A stretch of 64,000 nucleotides of DNA from NCBI RefSeq assembly GCF_963676065.1, contig NZ_OY780933.1, positions 930,001 to 994,000 on the forward strand. Direction: 5' to 3'. The notes below the pieces were generated by a model. The model searched no databases, was not told the origin of the DNA, and saw nothing but the letters and a program-made list of their open reading frames with translations. Made by a program: the position numbers and the translations under genes. Within the stretch, counting starts at the first letter, position 1, and every line of letters begins with the position of its first letter. This DNA is from Maridesulfovibrio sp. Lineage in GTDB: Bacteria > Desulfobacterota > Desulfovibrionia > Desulfovibrionales > Desulfovibrionaceae. Below are positions 1-8,139 of the stretch, piece after piece.

Positions 1-170
1 GGGTTTTAGTGTATATTCATTGAATAGAAAGGTTGCGTTTGAACTTACTCTCCGGTACGGGGATTGGTCGAACTTGAGAGTGAAGGTCGTGGGCCCCGGA
101 ACTCAGAAGCGTAAACTACCACCGAAACTTTTCGGGCAAGTCCATTTGTCCTGGAAAATAGGAAAATAAA

Positions 171-800
171 GTGAAAACCCAGAATATCCCCAAAGCAACC
201 ATTAAAAGGCTTGCTGTTTACATACAGGTTTTAACAGGTCTCAAAAGAGACGGCGTGGAGGTTATTTCCTCTGAAAAGCTGGCCCGGGCCTGTTCTGTCA
301 ATCCGTCTCAGATTCGTAAGGATCTGGCATATTTCGGTGAATTCGGCGTACGTGGGGTAGGCTACTACGTGCATGAACTCATCTCATCTATCAAGCAGTC
401 TCTCGGTGTCGACCGGGTCTGGGGTTGCGCCCTTGTCGGCGTTGGTAACCTCGGACGCGCTTTGTTGCGCCACAAGGAATTCGCTCTGCGCGGATTTTCC
501 ATCCGCGCTGCTTTTGACTGCGATCCGTATAAGATAGGTGAAGTTGTTTCAGGACTTGAAGTTGTTTGCACCCGTCAATTCAAGGCAAGGGTGGAGGAAC
601 TGGGACTTGAGATAGGAATTATCACCACTCCGCCTGAAAGGGCGCAGCGTGCAGCCAATTATCTGGTGGATGGCGGGATTAAGGGTATCGTCAATTTTGC
701 GCAGGCAAGAATTGATGTGCCTAAGAATGTTCCGGTTGAATATGTCGACTTCACACACCACTTTTATTCCGTGGCCTTTAATATCAGTTCTATGGATTAG
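171..800 (+). CDS. rex: Redox-sensing transcriptional repressor Rex
   Basis: Rex proteins bind promoter DNA when the NADH/NAD+ ratio is low and release it when NADH binds, which controls respiratory and fermentative genes. Residues 1-80 form the winged helix, with the family motif QIRKDLAYFGEFG and then RGVGYYV. A Rossmann fold follows, with VGVGNLGRALL at about residue 90 for dinucleotide binding and FDCDPYKIG shortly after. The length of 209 aa is normal for the family. The start is a GTG preceded by an A-rich stretch with a weak GGA signal, so the exact start is less sure than the identity. The gene stands alone and ends just before a perfect 17-bp terminator stem shared with the convergent response-regulator gene. 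Confidence 0.95.
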   Translation: MKTQNIPKATIKRLAVYIQVLTGLKRDGVEVISSEKLARACSVNPSQIRKDLAYFGEFGVRGVGYYVHELISSIKQSLGVDRVWGCALVGVGNLGRALLRHKEFALRGFSIRAAFDCDPYKIGEVVSGLEVVCTRQFKARVEELGLEIGIITTPPERAQRAANYLVDGGIKGIVNFAQARIDVPKNVPVEYVDFTHHFYSVAFNISSMD

Positions 801-820
801 ATTAAGATACGGTTTACGGA

Positions 821-866
821 AAGATGAATCCCCTGTGGCAGATTGTCACAGGGGATTCATCTTTTT
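821..866. terminator. Bidirectional terminator between rex and the sigma-54 regulator
   Basis: A perfect 17-bp inverted repeat (821-837 with 847-863) has a 9-nt loop and a T run on the plus strand. Its A-rich left arm can also serve the convergent gene that ends at 869. Confidence 0.9.
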
Positions 867-868
867 GT

Positions 869-2335
869 CTAATGGAGTGTATACTTTTTTTTGATATTAT
901 GTTTCTTGAGTAAAGCGTAAATTCTGGAAACCGATAAGCCTGATTTTTTTGAAGCTTCGGTCATGTTGGCCTTGCTGACAAGCATCAGTTGTTCAAGGTA
1001 GATTTTTTCAGCATTTTTTACAGCTTCATCCCGATACTCTTTGAAGGGCGGAATTTTGGTTGAATCCGGTACACGTATTTCCGGGAATGGTAGTTCTGTT
1101 TTTGATGCCTGAAGTCTACGCGGACGTCCGTTTTTGATCTCGCTTAAACTCTTTTGTCTCGGTGGAACTGAAGCCTGTGCGGCTGAGACCCGTAGTCTAA
1201 GCGGAAGATGGATGGGGAGAAATTCTCCGGCTTCCGGGTTTGATGTAAAAACCTGCTCCAGAACATTGAAAAGCTCGCGAATATTTCCCGGCCATGAATA
1301 TGAATTTAGAGCATCAAGAAATTCGTTGGATATGGCAATGGGCGGAGCATTAAAGTCCGCAGCCAGTTTGTTCAGACAGTAGCGGGAAAGTCTGCGAATA
1401 TCTTCTCCCCGCTGGCGCAAGGGCGGAAGATCGATAGTGAATGCCTGCAGTCTGTATAGTAGATCCTGCCGAAAACGTCCGTTTTGCACCAGCGCTTCAA
1501 GGTCCCGGTTCGTGGCAGCCACCAGCCGGAAGTCACTTTGTCGTTCCTCGTGTCCGCCGACAGGACGGTAGGTCCGCTCCTGCAGGACTCTAAGAAAGGA
1601 TTTTTGCAGGGAAACCGGGAGTTCGCCTACTTCATCAAGAAAAAGCGTTCCTCCGTCAGCTTTGGCAATCAAACCCTCGTGGCTTTTATCCGCGCTGGTG
1701 AAAGCACCCCGTTCATGGCCGAAAAGTATGGATTCGACCAAATTTTCCGGGATAGACGCGCAGTCAACAATGACAAAAGGTTCATTGCGCCTTGAACTGT
1801 TATCGTGAACAGCTCGGGCAAAAAGTTCTTTACCGGTACCTGTTTCTCCTAGCAGAAGCACGCCGACATGGCTTTCAGCCGCTTTCGCGGCCTGACTCAG
1901 GCAGCGTACGATTGAATCAGAGCGGCCGACAATGTTATGATGGCCCAACTTGGGACTGGAAGACTGTTTTTCACTGCGGTACTGAAACACTCGTTTCATG
2001 TGCAGCATATACTCTTCCTGACTTGCAGGCTTGGCAATGTAATCCCATGCCCCGGAATTAATAGCCAGTTCCGCGCCTTTGGAATCTCCTTTACCGGTTA
2101 TGATGATTACTTCCGGCATATTATGCAGCTGTTGCAGTTCCGGCAAGGCATCCAGACCGTTTCCATCCGGCAGGATTACATCGAGAAAAACAACATCAAA
2201 GCGTTCCTCCCGGGCAAGAGACATTCCTTCTTTCAGAGTCAGGGCTTTTTCTCCGTCATGGTTGAGCGCTTCAGCTATGGCGATAAGAAGTTCTCCGATA
2301 AAAGGATCATCATCAATAATTAAGACGTTAGCCAT
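869..2335 (-). CDS. Sigma-54-dependent response regulator (REC-AAA+-Fis HTH), GAFTSA variant
   Basis: This is an NtrC-type transcription activator. Residues 1-120 are a receiver with acidic pocket IIDDD and phospho-acceptor aspartate in FLDVILPDGNG. Residues of about 130-370 are the AAA+ ATPase, with Walker A GETGTGKE, Walker B GGTLFLDEVGE and an arginine-finger region near FRQDLLYRL. The C-terminal 45 residues form a Fis-like HTH. The loop that touches sigma-54 reads GAFTSA instead of the usual GAFTGA. No histidine kinase gene is adjacent, so it is an orphan here. Target genes cannot be named, but two good sigma-54 promoters lie elsewhere in the window. Confidence 0.93.
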   Translation of the reverse strand: MANVLIIDDDPFIGELLIAIAEALNHDGEKALTLKEGMSLAREERFDVVFLDVILPDGNGLDALPELQQLHNMPEVIIITGKGDSKGAELAINSGAWDYIAKPASQEEYMLHMKRVFQYRSEKQSSSPKLGHHNIVGRSDSIVRCLSQAAKAAESHVGVLLLGETGTGKELFARAVHDNSSRRNEPFVIVDCASIPENLVESILFGHERGAFTSADKSHEGLIAKADGGTLFLDEVGELPVSLQKSFLRVLQERTYRPVGGHEERQSDFRLVAATNRDLEALVQNGRFRQDLLYRLQAFTIDLPPLRQRGEDIRRLSRYCLNKLAADFNAPPIAISNEFLDALNSYSWPGNIRELFNVLEQVFTSNPEAGEFLPIHLPLRLRVSAAQASVPPRQKSLSEIKNGRPRRLQASKTELPFPEIRVPDSTKIPPFKEYRDEAVKNAEKIYLEQLMLVSKANMTEASKKSGLSVSRIYALLKKHNIKKKYTLH

Positions 2336-2462
2336 CTGTATTCCAGTGTTTGATATGAAGTATAATGTGAGCAGTCAAAAACGGCTAATAAATATATGAG
2401 CATACGTTTTGCAGCTAATCAACCATTTTTCTTTTTCATTGACGATTAATTAATAGTTGTAT

Positions 2463-2493
2463 AGTTGACAAGTCAACTGTTGACTTATCAACA
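2463..2493. promoter_or_regulatory. Two overlapping palindromes, likely MarR operator
   Basis: AGTTGACAAGTCAACT at 2463-2478 is an arm-perfect inverted repeat. It is followed at once by TGTTGACTTATCAACA at 2478-2493, a second inverted repeat that shares one base. Both sit 17-47 bp before the marR start codon and overlap a plausible promoter (TTGACG at 2439, TATAGT at 2460). Paired palindromes in this place are the usual autoregulatory operator of MarR repressors. That role is inferred from position and symmetry. Confidence 0.65.
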
Positions 2494-2509
2494 AAGATGA
2501 GAATTATAA

Positions 2510-2968
2510 ATGGAAAAAAAACACATATTGTTCGGATTCATGAATGGGCATATGGGCAGATTGCACAAGGCTATTTTAGCTGAAAAGCTTAAGGCATTGG
2601 GCATCACTTATGGTCAGGTCGGTTTTTTAATGCAGACGTTACGCCATCCGGGCAGGTCTCAGGATGAGCTTTCAATGGTTCTGAGTGTTGATAAGGCCGC
2701 AACCGCGCGAGCTGTAGCAAAGCTGATCGATAACGGATTCCTTTATCGGGAAGAAAACATCAAAGATAAGCGGCAAAAACTGGTTTACCCAACGGCAAAA
2801 ACCATGGATTTATCTGAGACTCTCCACGAAGTATTAATGGCATCTAATCGCGTAATGCTCTCCGGACTTACAGAAGATGAGACCGATAAGTTTATGGAAT
2901 TGATGGTGAAAGTTATTGATGCCAGCCGCGAAAATCTGGGCATGTCCCGGGTTTGGGATTATTTATAG
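2510..2968 (+). CDS. MarR-family transcriptional regulator
   Basis: This is a small dimeric winged-helix repressor. The central part shows the MarR helix-turn-helix and wing: a long helix, then SQDELSMVLSVDKAATARAVAKLIDNGFLYREENIKDKRQKLVYPT, quoted here only as the segment at about residues 53-95, with the conserved D-R turn of the wing. The 152-aa length is typical. It lies 18 bp before an MFS exporter gene and behind two palindromes, so it most likely represses itself and the exporter until a toxic small molecule binds. The inducer is unknown. Confidence 0.9.
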   Translation: MEKKHILFGFMNGHMGRLHKAILAEKLKALGITYGQVGFLMQTLRHPGRSQDELSMVLSVDKAATARAVAKLIDNGFLYREENIKDKRQKLVYPTAKTMDLSETLHEVLMASNRVMLSGLTEDETDKFMELMVKVIDASRENLGMSRVWDYL

Positions 2969-2986
2969 AAATTTTCGGAGATTCTT

Positions 2987-4411
2987 ATGGATGAGACAAA
3001 GAAAAAAGCCGTCATATTCACAGTTGCTGTAACTCAGTTTACTATGCCCTTTATGTTTTCGGCTGTAGGTATAACTCTGCCTGTTATGGGCAGGGAGTTC
3101 GGTGCCAGCGGGCTAGATCTCAGTCTGGTTGAGTCTGTTTATATCGGGAGTGTGGCCGCGTTGTTGCTTCCTTTGGGCCGACTGGCCGATATGCACGGCA
3201 GGCAGCCTATGTTCAGGCTGGGAATTCTTCTTTTTTCAATTTTTACCCTGCTGATCGGTTTTGCCCATAATATTGAAACAGTAATCGGTCTGCGTATGAT
3301 TCAGGGAATGGTCGGTGGTATGGGTATCGCCACCAATATGGCCCTGCTGACCAATTCAGTCCCGGCCGGGGAACGGGGAAAAGCCATGGGGCTTGCTGTT
3401 GCCGCAGTTTATTTGGGGCTTTCCGCCGGCCCGTACGTTGGCGGAGTGGTCACTTCACATTTCGGTTGGCGCTGGCTTTACTACCTGGGCATGATTCCGT
3501 TGGGAGTTTCTTATTACATTGCCCGGCGTAATTTGAATGGAAAATTCCGTGCTTCAGAAGAAAAATTTGATTATCCCGGAAGTGTAGTCATCGCCCTGTC
3601 TGTGGCGGCTATTGTTTTCGGCGGAACCAGTCTCGGTTCAGGTTGGTTCGGACCGTTGGCGCTCATATCCGGACTGGCCGGGGTTGCTCTTTTTATCTAC
3701 ATGCAGGATAGGTCTGATTCTCCTTTGGTAGAATTGACTCTTTTTAAGGAGCGGATTGATTTCTCAGATGCGGCACTGGTGCAGTTTATTAACTATGCCG
3801 GTACCTTCGGTATAGTCTTTCTATTCAGTCTTTATTTGCAGAGTGTAAAGGGGTTCAGTCCTCGCGATGCAGGATTGGTGCTGGTGGTTCAGCCCATTGT
3901 TCAGGCAGTCCTTTCTCCTTTTTGCGGTAGGCTGGCCGATAAAATTTCACCGCGCCTTTTGGCTTTGCTGGGCATGGCTGGCTGCACTGCCGGAACAATC
4001 ATGGGCTCCATGGTCACAGCGCAGACTTCCCTGCCGTATCTTTACTGCATGTTTGTGGTACTTGGCGTGGGTTATGCCCTATTCTCTTCACCGAATATGA
4101 TAATCCTGATGAGCAGTGTGCCGCCTTCCCGTTATGGTTTTGCATCGGCAATTTCAGGTGGTTTGCGTACTCTGGGTATGGTTTTCAGCATGGTCATTAT
4201 CGCCATCTTCATATCCACAATCATGGGCAAGGCTCCGGTCAGTCCTGAATCAGCAGCAGAATATCTTACAGTAATGCGTTACTCATTAACCAGCCTTTCG
4301 GGTCTTTGCGGGTTCGCGGTGCTGATCTCCATACGCGCGGTGCTGAAGAAGCAAAGAGTTGCCAAGGATGGGGATAGTGTGCAATCTGCCGGGAACAGGA
4401 GGGAGGAGTAA
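2987..4411 (+). CDS. MFS multidrug exporter, EmrB/QacA (DHA2) type
   Basis: This 474-aa inner-membrane protein has many hydrophobic segments, consistent with the 14-helix DHA2 group of drug:proton antiporters. It has the MFS motif A-like GRLADMHGRQPMF after the second helix and a motif-C-like stretch GLSAGPYVGGVV in the fifth. A repeat of motif A, GRLADKISPR, sits in the second half. It is co-transcribed with the marR gene upstream, and its stop overlaps the rsmG start by one base. Export of toxic compounds under MarR control is the simplest reading. The substrate cannot be told from sequence. Confidence 0.88.
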   Translation: MDETKKKAVIFTVAVTQFTMPFMFSAVGITLPVMGREFGASGLDLSLVESVYIGSVAALLLPLGRLADMHGRQPMFRLGILLFSIFTLLIGFAHNIETVIGLRMIQGMVGGMGIATNMALLTNSVPAGERGKAMGLAVAAVYLGLSAGPYVGGVVTSHFGWRWLYYLGMIPLGVSYYIARRNLNGKFRASEEKFDYPGSVVIALSVAAIVFGGTSLGSGWFGPLALISGLAGVALFIYMQDRSDSPLVELTLFKERIDFSDAALVQFINYAGTFGIVFLFSLYLQSVKGFSPRDAGLVLVVQPIVQAVLSPFCGRLADKISPRLLALLGMAGCTAGTIMGSMVTAQTSLPYLYCMFVVLGVGYALFSSPNMIILMSSVPPSRYGFASAISGGLRTLGMVFSMVIIAIFISTIMGKAPVSPESAAEYLTVMRYSLTSLSGLCGFAVLISIRAVLKKQRVAKDGDSVQSAGNRREE

Positions 4412-5109
4412 TGGCGGAAATAAATATCAGCGCAGCGGATATCTTAGGAGCGGCGGCCCGGTCCGGGCGTAAGCTTAAGGATGATCCTGCACAGGATGAA
4501 GGCTTTAAGGCTGCGGCAGATCAGGCGCGGGTGCTTGCGTATTACCTGACTCTGCTGGTCAAGTGGAATAAATCCATGAACCTCGTCGGTCCGCAAAGCT
4601 GGGAGCAGGTATTTCATTCCCTCATCATAGATAGCCTGCATCTGGCGGACTTTCTGAACTCCCTTGATCTGCCTGAAGATCCGGTTTCCCTTGATCTAGG
4701 AGCTGGGTCCGGCTTGCCCGGAATTCCCCTGCGTGCTCTTTGGCAGGCTGGGGATTATCATCTGGTTGAGGCGCGCCAAAAAAGATCCATCTTTATGCGC
4801 ACTGCTTTGCGGATGATGAAACTGCCGCGTACAGATGTATTTCAGGGACGGGCAGAAAAAATTCCACAGAAGAATCTGCCCGCAGATTTGATTCTGAGCA
4901 AGGCTTTCATGCCCTGGAAAGAGCTGCTGGTTTTCGTTAAAACCATGCTCGATCCACAGGGCAGGATAGTGATTCTTTCTAATGACACTCCGCCCTCAGC
5001 TGAGGAGCTGGAAGATCTTGGGCATGTTCTGGAAAGCTCCATGAAATATAAAGCCGGTGAAAAAGTTCATTATTTCTGGAGTCTGAGGAGAATAGTCGCG
5101 GCCGAATAA
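4411..5109 (+). CDS. rsmG: 16S rRNA (guanine527-N7)-methyltransferase RsmG
   Basis: RsmG methylates G527 of 16S rRNA with S-adenosylmethionine. The protein has the GidB-type motifs: LVKWNKSMNLVG near residue 50, a SAM-binding loop LDLGAGSGLPGIPLR near residue 95, and VEARQKRSIFMR as the acidic ribose-binding part. An N-terminal stretch of about 35 residues is longer than in E. coli RsmG. The start codon overlaps the MFS stop (TAATG), so translation is probably coupled. Association with an efflux gene rather than with gidA/parAB is unusual but not informative on its own. Confidence 0.92.
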   Translation: MAEINISAADILGAAARSGRKLKDDPAQDEGFKAAADQARVLAYYLTLLVKWNKSMNLVGPQSWEQVFHSLIIDSLHLADFLNSLDLPEDPVSLDLGAGSGLPGIPLRALWQAGDYHLVEARQKRSIFMRTALRMMKLPRTDVFQGRAEKIPQKNLPADLILSKAFMPWKELLVFVKTMLDPQGRIVILSNDTPPSAEELEDLGHVLESSMKYKAGEKVHYFWSLRRIVAAE

Positions 5110-5136
5110 GCCGTTTACCGAGTCTCTCGGTCTGTC

Positions 5137-5358
5137 TTATTCTTCCGTTTGTCCGGCCCCGGAAAGAGCCTCCAGCAAACCGCCTTTGAAGATAAGTTTG
5201 GTGGCTTGTTCGTCCGCTATTTCAGCTACATCCATAAGTTTTTCCAAAAACTCGAGAATTTCAAAACGTTTCTCTTCAGTACCGTTATCGAATTCAAATT
5301 TCATATCACCGGAAGTCATGTATTCTTCCAGTTTTTCAAGGTAATCCATTTTAAGCAT
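5137..5358 (-). CDS. Small acidic conserved-type hypothetical protein
   Basis: This 73-aa, strongly acidic protein looks mostly helical. No family is recognised. The ORF has a clear ribosome site (GGGAG, 7 nt before the ATG) and follows rlmH by 33 bp on the same strand, so it is probably the last gene of the phosphoesterase-rlmH operon. A short 6-bp hairpin at 5117-5131, between it and the convergent rsmG gene, may end transcription weakly. Confidence 0.7.
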   Translation of the reverse strand: MLKMDYLEKLEEYMTSGDMKFEFDNGTEEKRFEILEFLEKLMDVAEIADEQATKLIFKGGLLEALSGAGQTEE

Positions 5359-5391
5359 TAATATCTCCGGGAGCGCGGGGTATCCGCAAGT

Positions 5392-5862
5392 TTAAACATG
5401 ATGGTACGGCGAGCCGCGCAGTATGGAAGCAGCGCGGTAGAGCTGTTCCAGCAGCATGGTTCTGGCCAGTTCATGAGGCAGGGTCATTTTGCTTAGGGAA
5501 AGTTTTATGCGGGCCGCATCCTTAACTTCCTCCGCCAGTCCGAAGGGACCACCGATTACAAAGCATGGGGTAAGGTTCGGGTCCTCGGTCCAGCGCTGTA
5601 AATGTTTTGAAAGTTCTACAGAGGTCATTTCCTTGCCTTTCTCATCAAGGCAGATGAGCATATCCGAAGGTTTTATCCTGCCCATGATGGCCTTACCTTC
5701 ATGCTGGATTTTGTCCTGCGGGGGGAGCTTGCCCGGTGCGTCTTTGAGAACGGTTTCCTCCAGCTTGTGAAAACGGCCCAGCTTTTTTGTGTAATGAGCG
5801 CAGGCATCGCGGAAAAAAGGTTCCTTAATTTTGCCGACCCATACGAATTTAAGTTTGCTCAT
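5392..5862 (-). CDS. rlmH: 23S rRNA (pseudouridine1915-N3)-methyltransferase RlmH
   Basis: RlmH is a SPOUT methyltransferase that modifies pseudouridine 1915 in helix 69 of 23S rRNA on assembled ribosomes. The 156-aa protein has the full family pattern: an N-terminal VGKIKEPFFRDACAHYTKKL, the LDEKGK strand in the middle, the knot loop FVIGGPFGL, and a C-terminal LPHELARTMLLEQLYRA with the final SPYHH-V. It begins 2 bp after the metallophosphoesterase stop and is co-transcribed with it. Confidence 0.96.
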   Translation of the reverse strand: MSKLKFVWVGKIKEPFFRDACAHYTKKLGRFHKLEETVLKDAPGKLPPQDKIQHEGKAIMGRIKPSDMLICLDEKGKEMTSVELSKHLQRWTEDPNLTPCFVIGGPFGLAEEVKDAARIKLSLSKMTLPHELARTMLLEQLYRAASILRGSPYHHV

Positions 5863-5864
5863 GA

Positions 5865-6536
5865 TTATATCCGTTTGAGGTTTGCGCGCAGTTTGCCGTC
5901 TTCTATGTGAATGAGCACATACTGACCTGCGGAAGCCATGCCGGGATTGAAAATTCTGGATTTGCCGATGGAATCTTCTCCGCTGGATTCATGGATATGA
6001 CCGCAGATAACTATATCCGGCTGGTGTTTTTCAATGAATCCTCGAATCGACTTGCTCCCCACATGCATACCATTGCCGATGACATCAAGACTGGTATTGA
6101 AGGGCGCATCGTGAACCACAAGCAGCAGCTGATCATAATCGCCTAGTTTAGCGTGCGTTTCCTCAAGATAGCTGCACATTTCTTCTTCTGATATTTCACC
6201 GGGAGTACCGAAAGGAGTGGCAATGGAACAGCCTACGCCCATCACTTTTACTCCTTCTTGCAGTTCCCGGAATTCGCAATGCAGGTTGGCCCCTTTTTCC
6301 TTGAGAAATTCGGTCACATCTTTTCGGTCCATATTTCCCTGTTGTGCAAGGATATTCCGATTTTTACGGTAGATGGTATTCCAGACTTCTTCTACTGCTC
6401 CGGCGGGAGAGTGATTGGTAAGATCTCCGGTTACGATAACTCCGGAGGCCTCTTCAAGCTCCGGGATCAAGTCTACGAATTTCAGGCTCTGGTGGATATC
6501 ACCGAAAGCGACCCATGTTTGTTTGGGGTCAGACAT
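5865..6536 (-). CDS. Calcineurin-like metallophosphoesterase
   Basis: This 223-aa cytoplasmic enzyme has all metal-ligand motifs of the calcineurin-like fold in order: FGDIHQ, VTGDLTNH, QGNMDR, VVHDAPFN and CGHIHES. A two-metal phosphodiesterase or phosphatase activity is therefore expected. The substrate is not evident, and the sequence is closer to small YfcE-like or Icc-like enzymes than to known nucleotidases. It is the first gene of an operon with rlmH and a 73-aa gene. Confidence 0.88.
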   Translation of the reverse strand: MSDPKQTWVAFGDIHQSLKFVDLIPELEEASGVIVTGDLTNHSPAGAVEEVWNTIYRKNRNILAQQGNMDRKDVTEFLKEKGANLHCEFRELQEGVKVMGVGCSIATPFGTPGEISEEEMCSYLEETHAKLGDYDQLLLVVHDAPFNTSLDVIGNGMHVGSKSIRGFIEKHQPDIVICGHIHESSGEDSIGKSRIFNPGMASAGQYVLIHIEDGKLRANLKRI

Positions 6537-6743
6537 GTTGCCTCCGCTTATATTTGGATGAGTCGTTGAATTAATTTATTGTTGTGTGTCAGATAATTAA
6601 CCGAATATCATTGTTGGCTCTAAAAACCAATGCCCGGTATAGCGGTGCTTGGGCAGATCTTTTCGGATTTGTCGCATTTGATGATTGCTTTTTGTCTTGA
6701 TGTCGTGCTTAATTTCTCTTGTAGGTTATGAAATTGGGCACAG

Positions 6744-7328
6744 GTGGCAGTATTGGATAAAGAAAAAATCAGAAATGAGTTGCTGGAAAAACGTTCCACC
6801 ATGCGTAAGGCGGACGTGGAGGCCATGAGTAGCAGCATTGTAGAAGCGGTCATGTCCCTCGAGCAATGGGACCGGGCAGAAGAAGTTCTGCTTTACTGGC
6901 CCATACGGAATGAGGTTGATGTGCGTCCGCTGCTTGCGGATGCGTGGGGTAGCGGTAAGAAGCTTTTCATGCCCTGCTGTCGCAGAGATGAGCCGGGCAT
7001 AATGGATTTCGGAGTGGTTCGAGCCGAGGCCGACCTTTCTTCAGGTGCATTCGGCATTAAGGAACCCTGTCGCACTCGTTGTGAATTTCCGGATGCTGTC
7101 TCACCGGAACTGATCATTGTACCCGGCGTGGGGTTTGACCGTAAGGGATTCCGTATTGGCTTCGGGGGCGGTTACTATGACCGTTTTCTGGCCAGACCGC
7201 AGAGGGAGGAATTCCTTTCTGTCGGGGTCTGTTATGATTTTCAATTGATAGAAGGGATTCCTGTTGAGCCATGGGATAAAAATGTACAGCTGGTCTGCAC
7301 AGACAAGGAATTGATATGGCAAAAATAA
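6744..7328 (+). CDS. 5-formyltetrahydrofolate cyclo-ligase
   Basis: The enzyme converts 5-formyl-THF to 5,10-methenyl-THF with ATP, which recovers folate from a dead-end form. The 194-aa protein has the N-terminal RNELLEKRSTM helix, the YWPIRNEVDVRPLL segment and the signature PGVGFDRKGFRIGFGGGYYDRFL near residues 130-155. The GTG start has only a poor Shine-Dalgarno signal, so the exact start is uncertain. It overlaps the next gene by 13 bp. The roughly 200 bp upstream holds no ORF. In many proteobacteria this gene (ygfA) follows the 6S RNA gene. Confidence 0.92.
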   Translation: MAVLDKEKIRNELLEKRSTMRKADVEAMSSSIVEAVMSLEQWDRAEEVLLYWPIRNEVDVRPLLADAWGSGKKLFMPCCRRDEPGIMDFGVVRAEADLSSGAFGIKEPCRTRCEFPDAVSPELIIVPGVGFDRKGFRIGFGGGYYDRFLARPQREEFLSVGVCYDFQLIEGIPVEPWDKNVQLVCTDKELIWQK

Positions 7329-8062
7329 ATTTTATACCGTTTGTATTTCCGGGACTGGATAATGTCTCGGTTGCTTTCAGCACTAGAAGCGGCGGGTGCT
7401 GCAAACCTCCTTTTGACGGGGGGAATATCTCTTATGATGTGGGTGACGATCCGTACGATGTGCGGGCCAACCGCACTGAATTAGCCGCAACTCTGGGAAT
7501 CTCCCATTGGCATGAATGCATTCAGGTTCATGGTGATGTAATACATTATGATCTTACGGATAGTTCCCCGGCCGATCAGGCTGTTCTGGAAGGTGACGGT
7601 CTGGCGACAACCTCCGCAGGACACGCTCTTGTTGTCAAGACTGCCGATTGTCAGCCGATTATGATCGCTCATAAAAATGGTGATTTTGTGGCCGGGCTGC
7701 ATAACGGCTGGCGTGGGAACGCAATTAATTTTCCGGGCAAAGGAGTTGCCGATATCTGTGAGCGCTACAGCTGTGATCCCGGCGACCTGCTCGCGGTACG
7801 TGGTCCCAGCCTTAGTCCGGCCAGGGCCGAGTTCGTGAATTTTGAATCTGATTTCGGTCCGGGGTTTGAAGCTTATTTCAGCAGACAGAGCAATACAGTT
7901 GATCTCTGGAAGCTGACCATAGACCAACTTACAGAAGCAGGTCTGGCCCGCCGCAATATTCATTCGCTCGATATGTGTACCTATTCCATGGAAGACACTT
8001 TCTTTTCATATCGCAGGAATAAGGAAACAGGACGCCAGTGTTCATTGATCTGGATTAAATAA
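7316..8062 (+). CDS. YfiH/PgeF-family multicopper-type protein (polyphenol oxidase / purine nucleoside phosphorylase fold)
   Basis: This 248-aa protein belongs to the DUF152/YfiH family. Members have been assigned adenosine deaminase and purine phosphorylase activity, laccase-like activity, and a peptidoglycan-editing role (PgeF). The metal-site motifs are visible: IQVHGDVI near residue 65, KTADCQPIM near 105 and LHNGWRGNAINFPGKGV near 125. A CTYS segment and SYRRNKETGRQCSLIWI close the C-terminus. The start overlaps the end of the folate gene, and a strong terminator follows the stop. Confidence 0.88.
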   Translation: MAKINFIPFVFPGLDNVSVAFSTRSGGCCKPPFDGGNISYDVGDDPYDVRANRTELAATLGISHWHECIQVHGDVIHYDLTDSSPADQAVLEGDGLATTSAGHALVVKTADCQPIMIAHKNGDFVAGLHNGWRGNAINFPGKGVADICERYSCDPGDLLAVRGPSLSPARAEFVNFESDFGPGFEAYFSRQSNTVDLWKLTIDQLTEAGLARRNIHSLDMCTYSMEDTFFSYRRNKETGRQCSLIWIK

Positions 8063-8080
8063 ACGATTTTAAAAACAAGA

Positions 8081-8114
8081 AAATCCCCCGCGGAATTAAT
8101 TCCGCGGGGGATTT
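8081..8114. terminator. Strong bidirectional terminator
   Basis: A perfect 17-bp inverted repeat (8081-8097 with 8098-8114) has GC-rich centres flanked by A and T runs. It lies between the YfiH gene and the convergent cheV gene. Confidence 0.92.
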
Positions 8115-8139
8115 TTACGTTAGTATAATCTGTAAAAAA

